Source of the DNA: Candidatus Thiosymbion ectosymbiont of Catanema sp. Cochon2018
GTDB taxonomy: Bacteria > Pseudomonadota > Gammaproteobacteria > Chromatiales > Chromatiaceae
Reading direction: 5' to 3'
Length of the DNA: 64,000 nt
Assembly: GCA_011392765.1 (NCBI GenBank)
Contig: WYCW01000003.1
Coordinates: 416,465-480,464 of the forward strand
Within the stretch, counting starts at the first letter, position 1. Each line of letters begins with the position of its first letter. Made by a program: the position numbers and the translations under genes. This document shows, piece by piece, positions 1 to 8,941 of this stretch. A model generated the notes under the pieces. The model was not told the DNA's origin and made no database searches. It saw only the letters and a list, made by a program, of their open reading frames with translations.

Positions 1-410
1 TCCTCTCCTCGGCACCATTTCAAACGAATCGCTCTCATGTGTGGGCCGTTCGTCCCGCGCCGACAACGCGATCTTGCGGCGCAGGGTATGCTCCGGGACC
101 CGATCGAGCCCCGACAGTTTGCCCCATTCCCCAAGAAAAACAACGGCACGGTCCGGTGCAGCCGACAAGGCACAATGGCAATGCCATTAAGTCAGCTGCT
201 ATTCACCTGTCATGGCAGGTCGGGATGCGGAAGAGAAAAACTACGAATCACGCGAATCTGCGCGAATAAGATCCCTCCCTTCGGTTCGGGATGACAATTC
301 CGCGAGGATTCGCGTGATTCGTAGTTTTTCCCCTTGTTTACCGACTGGTAACGCTTAACCGAATGGCATTGCCTCATAGCCCGCCGTGGTCTGAAAAAGG
401 GTCTATCCTG
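1..410. repeat. Gene-free start with inverted-repeat element
   Basis: I see no convincing gene before position 411. Inverted arms lie at about 240-257 (ACTACGAATCACGCGAAT) and 308-325 (its exact complement), about 50 bases apart. The same element recurs at about 11918-11976 and 17895-17955. Bases around 180-195 (TGCCATTAAGTCAGCTGCT) resemble a second repeat found near 11880-11912 and 16640-16665. This looks like a small dispersed palindromic repeat (REP/MITE-like) rather than a promoter or gene. Confidence 0.6.
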
Positions 411-682
411 ATGAAACTATCCAAAGAAAACCTAAGTCACATCAACACCATCTCCCACGACGGAAAAGTCCTGTTATTCGGCACCGACAACGAAGGCATC
501 GTCTGGTACACCGTCAAACAAAGCGGCTTCGAGGACACCGTTTTCAGCACCGACGTCGATACCACCAATGGCTTCGAGGCCTGGAAAAAACTGCCGCTGG
601 GCGAGTCCGCCTATGACGCCTCCACCCTTGAAAAATTCAATACCCTGCTGGTCCCCGTGTTCGGCAAGGACCAGGCCGGTAA

Positions 683-1646
683 GAGCCTGTTTACGATCTT
701 TGGAGTAACAAGGCCAGAAAAGCCAAGGTAACAAATTGCAAGCTGGTATTGAGTTTTCGCTCGCAGTTTTTCCATAACCTTCGACACTTCTCCAACCAAG
801 CAAAAGAGCGCTCGACCACCCACCGTTTGGGCATCACGGCAAAGGTGTGCAGCTCGTTTCGCTTGGCAACCTCCACCGTCGCCCCCAGAGCTTTCTGTAC
901 GGCATCGGCAAATGGCTGCCCCGTATAACCGCCATCAACCAGCACGTTCGTCACCGCTGACAAGCGGTCTCGATGTTCACAGAAAGCCACCAGTGCGCCT
1001 ACTCTATCGGTAACCTCCGCGGTCGTAACGGCAATCGCATGGGGCAGCCCTTGCGTATCCACGGCAAGATGCCGTTTAATTCCCGATACCTTCTTCCCCG
1101 CGTCATAACCTTTCTGCTCTGCCGTGTCGGTATTCTTTACGCTTTGTGCATCAACGATCACGAAGGTTGTCTTCTCGTTCCGACCACGGTTGATACGGGC
1201 CGCGCCAACCACATTTTTTTAAGGCCTGCTCCAGCAGGCTTCGCTCATCATCAGAGGGTCTTTGACTCCAGTGACGAAAGTATTTATACACCAGCTGCCA
1301 TTTCGGAAAATCACGGGGGAGCATTCGCCATTGGCAGCCACTTTTCAATACATACAAAATAGCGCAAAAAACATTATATAAATCAACTACTCGTGGCTTG
1401 GTCTTCTTTCTGGCCTGCTCGAATAAAGCTTGTATCGACTCGAACTGCTCTCGGCTTATATCACTGGGGTAGGAATTTCTCATCGCTCTCTCTTGGTGTC
1501 AAAATCACGGTAGCAGTAAATCTCTAACTGGTAGCGGGTAGGTTGGGCCGCTATGCCGCTCGGCGGATTTGGACTATCAGCCACGCTATCAGCTAAAAAT
1601 TTACCACGACCAAAATCACTTTGACACAAAGATCGTAAACAGGTTC
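683..1646 (-). mobile_element. IS5-family-type insertion sequence (964 bp)
   Basis: Left end GAGCCTGTTTACGATCTTTG (683-702) matches the complement of 1627-1646 at 19 of 20 bases. A TAA target duplication lies at 680-682 and 1647-1649. Deleting the element and one TAA restores the LamG reading frame. Ends, length, two-frame DDE transposase and short T-A-rich duplication fit the IS5 family (IS427/IS1031-like groups). About 150 bases at 1490-1640 are non-coding. Confidence 0.9.
691..1483 (-). CDS. IS5-type DDE transposase in two overlapping frames
   Basis: The first frame (1483 to 1151) carries the N-terminal helix-turn-helix-like part with the conserved LKSGCQWRMLP stretch. The second (1212 to 691) carries the catalytic core: first Asp in VIVDAQSVK, second in VLVDGGYTG, and Glu in VVERSFAWLEK. 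The frames overlap at an A7 run (complement of 1214-1220), and fusing them needs a +1 change, giving about 264 residues, normal for the family. IS5 relatives of the IS427 group often have two frames joined by frameshifting, so this may be programmed rather than damage. All three acidic catalytic residues are present, so the element could be active. Confidence 0.85.
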
Positions 1647-1781
1647 TAAGGAAAATTCACAGGCGGTCAAATCCGCGGTGGCGCCGGTGCAACTGGTGTC
1701 CGGCATGGGCCACCTGCACGTCTTCCGCCAATCCACCGACAACAAGTCACCAACTACCCGCATAGCGGGTAGCTTGAGGAA

Positions 1782-1798
1782 AGCCCCTAAAAGGGGCT
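1782..1798 (-). terminator. Hairpin at the 3' end of the IS200 transposase gene
   Basis: AGCCCCT-AAA-AGGGGCT forms a perfect 7-bp stem that overlaps the stop codon of the transposase gene. There is no long T run, so its strength as a terminator is uncertain; IS200 elements often carry such a structure to insulate the transposase gene. Confidence 0.4.
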
Positions 1799-2228
1799 AT
1801 GAGTCGCCGAAATCCAGTGAGTTCTGACGATCCTGTTGCTCCTGGTTACGGATGTAGGCGCGAACGATCTCTTCATCCAGACCGACCGTGCTCACACAGT
1901 ACCCTCGGGACCAAAAGTGTTTCTCGGTAAATCCTTTCTTCACCCCGAACAACTGCCGGTGAATCTGGATCGCTGATTTCCCTTTCAGGTACCCAACAAC
2001 CATCGCAACACTGAACTTCGGTGGAATCCTCAACACCATGTGGATGTGGTCGGGCATCGCATGCCCTTCGATCAGCTCCACACCCTTTTGCCGACACAAT
2101 TGCTGCAAAATCTTTCCGATTTGCCGGCGCATTCGACCATACAGTACCTTCCGGCGGTATTTTGGAACAAACACCAGATGATACTTACCTTCCCATCTCA
2201 CGTGGGCTAAGCTCTGCCATTCTTTCAT
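1797..2228 (-). CDS. IS200-type HUH (Y1) transposase TnpA
   Basis: A 143-residue protein of normal length for IS200 TnpA. It starts MKEWQSLAHV and has the diagnostic YHLVFVPKYRRKVL segment, the HUH metal-binding motif HIH in MPDHIHMVL, and the C-terminal tyrosine in RAYIRNQE that would attack the DNA backbone. The start codon has a GAGG-type site just upstream (complement of about 2232-2240). It excises and integrates single-stranded DNA at hairpin-marked ends without duplicating the target. The gene is intact, so the element may be mobile. Confidence 0.93.
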   Translation of the reverse strand: MKEWQSLAHVRWEGKYHLVFVPKYRRKVLYGRMRRQIGKILQQLCRQKGVELIEGHAMPDHIHMVLRIPPKFSVAMVVGYLKGKSAIQIHRQLFGVKKGFTEKHFWSRGYCVSTVGLDEEIVRAYIRNQEQQDRQNSLDFGDS

Positions 2229-5200
2229 GGTTACCTCCTGAGTGATGCCCCAGGGCTTTCCTCAGGAGGCTTTTTACCGCAGGAACGGCAGAGCCTTTTC
2301 TAGTCGCACCGGCAAAGCCGGTGGTTTACTAAAATTCTAATTACTGGTCAACCGCTTTATTCTCGATGGCATGAAGAACGAACTGATGCCGAAGCTGGAG
2401 GTCCGCTTCAAGCGCAGCCGCCAAAAATATGAAGTCAGCGAGAATATGAAGATGGAAAAGGACACCGAGGGCAACGCCGCGCTCAAGAACGTCGATGCCC
2501 CGGACTTCAAGGACATGGATGGCAATCCCTTCTATGAACCCACCTGGAAGCTGGATTTTATCGAAAATCTCCACCAGGGCTGGTTCTCCGCCGTCCTCTT
2601 ACCCACCATCGAAGACGAAAAATACCGCTGGAATATCTTTGCCTACGACAGCGTGGCCAAGAAGGTCGTTCTGTATACCATACGCGCCTCCCATAGCGGG
2701 ATATTCGACCTGAAGGACTACCCCTTCATTCAGCCCGACCCGAAAGATGGCCAAAAGAAGGTCATGCGGACTATCCCCGGCATCATCCAGCGCACCCTGG
2801 ACCTCAAAACGGGCGGCAAGGAATTGACCCCCAGCAATGGCCTGGGGGCGGCGGTTTACAACCTGCAGAAGGAGCGCGTCGGCGACGACGGTGAGCCGCA
2901 ACTCCTCAAAGAAGCCACCCGCGTGATGCTGGCCGTACCGGTCACCGCAGCGGGCGCCGCCGCCGATGCCAAACCAAGCGCCGCCGTGCTGAGCTTTGCC
3001 GCCGCCAGTGACGGTACCCTCTCTCAGATCGATGAAATCCCCGAGACCCGGCAGCTATCCGCCAAGACAAACGAATTGATATTGCCGCTCGATACGCTGG
3101 ACGAGGTGAAGGAATTCATCGATACGACCCCGTCGCCCTCCGGGGTGATGACCGGGGTTCAAAAGAGCAGTGCCGGTACGGTGACGGTGCGCTCGAGGAA
3201 TCTGCCGAACACCTTGAAAAGCGGGGAAAATGTCAGGATCAGCGGCACAAAAAGCTATAACGGCCTGCATAAGGTCGTGCGGGTGATCGAGGAGGAAGAC
3301 GGCACCAAGAGCTTTGAGATCGCCGCCACCTTCAGCAATAGCGAGGCCGGTTTCTGGGAAGTGGTACCGAAAAAAGAGACCGGGCTTACCTTCGACAACA
3401 TGGTGGTGGGCTATCAAAAGGCCGGCGCTAAGCTGCTGAAGGTCACCTGTTCCAGCCACAGCTTGGCGGTGGGCGACGAGGTCCAGGTGACCGGCACCCG
3501 AGAATATGACGGGCTCTATCCGGTCAGGGCCGTGGATGAGATCAATGATGCTTTCACCATCGACCTGGATTATCAACCCGGCGAGGCCGTGGACCTCAAG
3601 GCCAAAAAGCGGCGTGGCATACGCTTTGGAGGGGGTGGTGATTACCTGCGTACCGGTCCCCTCGAGCTGACCCCCTTTGCCGTCGATACCAATGGCGGCC
3701 GCACCCTCTCCGCCTGGGTGTGGTTAGAGAGCGCGCAAAGCCAGGCGCAACTGATTGTCGGTCAGGACGACCAGGCCATCGAGCTCGGGGTCGATACCGA
3801 TAACAAGCTGCAACTAAAAGTCCGACTAGACGATAACTCGATTCATACCGTCAAAGACCCGGATGCCTTGCCGCTGAAAACCTGGGTCCACTATGCCGGG
3901 ACGGTCGAGTACGAAACCGGCACGTCCAAGCAGACCCGCCTGTATCTGTGCAAGAACGGCGCAAAAGTTACCCCGACCGCCGCCGGCGAGACCATTGTCG
4001 ATCAGGAAAAGGTCATCGCCGACCACTATCCCACCGGCCTGACCATGGATGCGTTTCGGTTTGGCGGAACCAACACCAAGCACGCGGTGACCATTCCGGG
4101 AACCGTGCCCGCCGCTGCTCTCACCCTGGCGTTCTGGGTCAAAACTCAGGCCGGTGGCGAGGTCGACCTGGTCAACTATACCAGCCAATACACCCGGTCC
4201 GGCGACACTTTTACCGTCAGCGCTCGGGAGTTTTCGGTGACCCGCCCGGGAGGCTCCAGCTCCATGTGGGCAATACCAGCGTCGATACCAAGGTCCCCAT
4301 CAGTGATGGTGACTGGCACCACCTGGCCGTCTCCTGGGAGAGTGAAAACGGCGTCTTGGTGCTCTATAAAGACGGTGAAGAGGCCTTCCGCCAGAGCAAT
4401 TTCCGCACGGGATACCAGCTCTCACAGGCCGCCACCGCGGCCCTCGTCCTGGGGGTATATGGGGATAACCGTTTAGAGGGCAGCCTGGGCCAGGTCAGTG
4501 TCTGGTCCAGGGTATTGCCCAGGGGCGAAGTCAAGCGGCTCATGGAAAAACCGCTGACCGGTGAAGAAAGCCATCTAGTTGGGGCCTGGGTACACGGTGG
4601 AAACCAAGCCTATGATCTCACTCGAGGGCAAAACCACGGCAGCCTGTACGACAACCCCAGTGCCGAGAAGATCGACAAGTTGCCCGCCAAGACCCGTCCG
4701 GTTCGCCTGTTGGTGGGCGGCGCGGGTAAGGAGGCCGGGAACTTTACCGGAAAATTGTCCGAGCTGCGGGTCTGGAATACCGCCCAGGATGAGCAGACCG
4801 TCAAGGACGGCATGCACATGCCCTTGCGTGGTCGGGAAGACAAATTGGCCGGCAACTGGCGCCTGGGAGCCATCGTCATCGAACAGGGCGTCAAGCAGGT
4901 CCCCGACTTTTCCACCCGGTCGAACCCTGCCCTGGTCTACGGCACGCCCTTCGTGAGCGAACGCAGCCTCAACCGTAAAAACACCGCCGATAAAAAGATC
5001 GTCAGCTATGCCAATGACGAGCTGGTGGCGGTCAGCCAGCGTGCCCGCTATCGCGAGAGCTTCGAGTTCAGGATCAAAGGCGCCGACGGCAAGTCCTGGA
5101 CGCTGGATAAACTGAATAATGCCGATGGCAGGAACGGCAAGGTCTTCCAATTCGCCTATTGGGGCAAGGCCAGTCGCAGCAGCGAAAAAACCATCACATT

Positions 5201-8200
5201 TCCCACCGACCTATATCGTCAGGACGAATTCAGCGCCGTTGCCGGCGCCGCGGGCTGGTTCCGGGCAAGCTGTGAGTTCACGGTGCCCGATGGCGTTGCC
5301 ATGGTACGGACCTTTGGCGTCAGTGATCTCAAAGGCCGGTGGAAAAGCGAGGCCACGCCGCCGGCCACCGAATGGACCGGCATGGAGGTGCGCAAGCACC
5401 AAATAGAACACATCTCCGATGCGATCACCCGCCAGGCCTATACCGACGGCATCGACCTCACGACCAAAGGGGGCGGTGCGTCCGGCACCCTCTATGACCT
5501 GTGGGAAGAGATCCGGGGCCTGGAATTGTGCGAGGCGGATCTCAGCCGCCATCTGCAAAACCTGGTGTTGCGTATCGACATCGTCGACAACAAGCAAACC
5601 TATGTCACCGAAAGGGACAACAAAAACGCCGAGAAGACCAGACTGGAATCCGAGATCAACGCGCTGACGGCCCGGGAGAGCACCCTGGCCGCGGAGATAA
5701 GCAGGTTGGCGACCGATATCACCAACCGCACCCGGGCGTTCGATAACGAAATCGCGGACCACATGCGTAATTACCACAGCAATATAGGCAGCCGAGACAG
5801 TGCGCAACGGGGGATGAATGCATATGCGAAATGGGCGTGGGGTGTAGCCATTGATTGGCATGGCTGGAATAGGCACAGGCAATGGCGGGACGACGCGCAG
5901 GCAAGGGCCAATTCGTACAAGAATCGAGCCGATGAGGCACGCCGGAACAAGGACCGTGTCATCCATGAACTTGCCACCCAAAAAATCACGAAAGAACGGG
6001 AACAGGTCGGCATCGGTCCCAGAAAACAGGCCTTGCAAAACCAGCTCGATACCATCGACAAGCGTCTTGATCTGTTGAACCGCTATCTGGCCAATACGGA
6101 AAAAAAGGACGACCTCGACGGCTGGAAGGCCACCACCCAGCAGGGACTCGAACGGATTCACGTCCAGCTCGATACTCAAAACACCGAGTTTCTGCGTACC
6201 CTTACCCGGAATCGGCAAAAACCCCAGGGCATGGATGCGCTGGACACCGACAGCAACCGGCTGGTGACCCAGGGCACGCTGCTGGGCTTTGTCTCCCCCC
6301 AAAGCCGCCTGCAGGCCATGGAGAGCGCCCGCGGGAATCTGGAGCTCAACTATTTCGACCGCCTGGGCAATCTCCAATGCACCGCCTACGATGCCACCGC
6401 CGACAGCCGTAACACCACCTTCGAGCAGTGGCTGCCGGGCAGCCTGCGGCCGGCCGTGGAATTTCGCGATAGCGCCGACAAAATGGTGTTCGCGGGTGGT
6501 AAGTCCATCGACCTGGGCACTAGCTGGACCCTGGAGACCTGGTTCCAATACCCCCTGGTGGCCCGGACTTCCGGGGAGGTCCATGAAACGCAGGTCCTGG
6601 TGGAAAATGCCAGGGGACGTCAGATCGTCGTCAAGGAAGGCAGGTACCTGGGCGGTCAAGCCGGCGGCGCCTTTTTCGAGACCAGCATCGATCTCGATGA
6701 CGCCATTGCCGCGGGCTGGCATCACCTGGCCGTGACGGTGGAAAAGGACCAGTCTCTGGGCTTCTACCTGGACGGCAAAAAACGCGGCACCACGCCCAAG
6801 AAGTACAGCCTGACCTTCAGCGGCAGCAACATCACGGACTACGTCGGGTGGGCCGGTTTCAAGGGATTCCCCACCACGGCAATCACGGTGTCCCTGTGGA
6901 TCAAGGCCGGGGGACGCAACGCCAGTCCCACCCCCCTGTCCTATGGGACAGCCGGCGACCTCGATGCCTTCCAACTATATGACGTCGACCCATTGATCGT
7001 TTACGTGAGCGGTTCTTCGGCCACGACCAAGGTGAACTTGCATGATGGCTTGTGGCATCATCTGGCTGTTACCTGGGAGAGCGCCAATGGGGGTCTGAAG
7101 GTCTATAAGGATGGACGCTTGATCGACGACGTGCCGGGTTTCAAACAAGGCTACACCATCCCCGGTAACGGCACCCTGATGCTCGGTCAGCAGCAGAGCG
7201 TCCTGGGCGGTGGTTTTCATCTCGTCCAGGCCTTCGACGGCAGCTTGCGCGGGCTTTCCATCTGGAATACCGTGCGCAGCCAGAGCGATATCCAAAGGGA
7301 TATGTATTCCGCTTATAAGGGCAATGAGGCCGGCCTGGTGGGGTATTGGCCCATGGAGACCCTCAAGGATGGCGGCAAGTTCAAGGTCAAGGACCTCAAG
7401 GCCACCGGTCCCCAACCCGGTGAGATCGCCGGGTCGCTGGTAGCGGAGATCGTCTCGGTTATCGACCAAGCCGGCTACGGGCCCAAGACCATCGGCAACA
7501 GTGCCGGCGGCGGCAAGCCTTTCGGCCGTCTGGCAGAGCTGCGTCTGTGGCGGCAGTCCCTGAGCGACGAGGAGATCGCCACCCACGCCAGGGCCAATGC
7601 CTTTACCGGTAATGAGCCTGGCCTGGTGGCCTATTACCCCATGACAGAGGCCAGCGGCACCAGCGTGCACGACCATGCCGCGGGAAAGAAAATCCATGCC
7701 GTGCTTGCCGGCGCCGATTGGAAGGCCTGTACCGGCGAGATGAACAAATCGGCGTCGGACAAACCCAAGTTCAAGGCCCTTGCGCTTGACGGTACCGATG
7801 ACTACGTGGCGATCCCAGGGCTCAGCGGACAACTGGGCGGCGATGAGATCACCATCGAGTATTGGTTTAAGGGGGACAAAAACCAGTCAGCCGTCAGACA
7901 ACAAAGTGGTGGTTATATCGTCGCGGCCTGGGGCGCGACAAAACCCGGCCACATTCTTTCCAATGACGGTGGTACGCAAAAGCTGTCAGCGGGCGACGTG
8001 CAAAACAATCAATGGCACCATGTGGCTATGACCTGGAAGAAGGGCGTTACCGATGGTTTTGTGAGCTATCTGGATGGTGAAGTGGTAGCCAAAAGAAACG
8101 CCGGCGGCACAGCCATACCGGCAATCAATAACAGCCTGTACCTCGGCTTCTTTAACGGTTCCAGCGAATTCACCCAAGGCCAACTGGCCGAGGTGCGCAT

Positions 8201-8941
8201 CTGGAACCAGGCGCGCAGCAAAGAGCAGCTCATCGCCGACATGCACCGGCGCCTGACCGGCGGGGAAACCGGCCTCAAGGCCTGTTATCCTCTGGATGCT
8301 TTCACAGAGGACAAGGGCGTTATCAAGGTCAGGGACATCACGCCCAACAACTACCACGGCACGGTCAACGGCGCTGTCCTGGCCGATGCCGAAGACCTCT
8401 TCATCACCGGAGGTGTCGACAAACCGCAGGTCATGTACTTCGATGGTACGGATGACCGGGTCGATTGTGGGGCCATCGATCTTGCCAACAAGAGCTTCAG
8501 CTTCGAGTGTTGGGTGAAAAATGGCGGGTCGTCGGGGACCCATAACTTCTTCGTCGTACAGGGAACTAATACCAATAACAAGGGGCTGTGTATCGGATTC
8601 AGGAAGAACAATCGGCTTACCCTTGCTTTCTGGAGAGATGACCTGGATAGCACCAGTGCCTACAGCGACCAAGATTGGCACCACTTCGCCTGCACCTACG
8701 ACCATACCAGCCGCACCCAAACCCTGTATCGGGATGGCGAACAGGTAGGGCGGCGCACCGCCAACGCCCATTACAGCGGGACAGGTAACCTCTATCTGGG
8801 CAGTGGCACGGCATTCAAACCCGATAATACCCAATTCAAAGGCTCTCTGGATGAGGTCCGGCTGTGGGACCGTGCCCTGAGCCGGCAAGAGATCCAAAGC
8901 CGCAGAAATCAGCGCCTGTCCGGCAAAGAGGCGAAAACGAT

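Larger units (their letters stand above)
1747..2340 (-). mobile_element. IS200/IS605-family element (about 594 bp)
   Basis: It contains only a Y1 transposase gene and has subterminal hairpins instead of inverted terminal repeats: CTACCCGC-ATA-GCGGGTAG at 1754-1772 and CACCGGC-AAA-GCCGGTG at 2307-2323. These are the sort of end structures that single-strand HUH transposases recognise. Removing about 1747-2340 joins STDNK to LLVNRF in frame without a target duplication, as expected for IS200. Exact ends are uncertain by a few bases. Confidence 0.87.

Noticed and set aside
37-294. Small plus-strand frames at the window start
   Set aside because: They fall on repeat sequence and have no ribosome-binding site or family features.
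5211-6974. 587-codon minus-strand frame opposite the LamG coiled coil
   Set aside because: Composition rich in Gly/Pro/Leu without known domains; the plus strand carries recognisable LamG units throughout.
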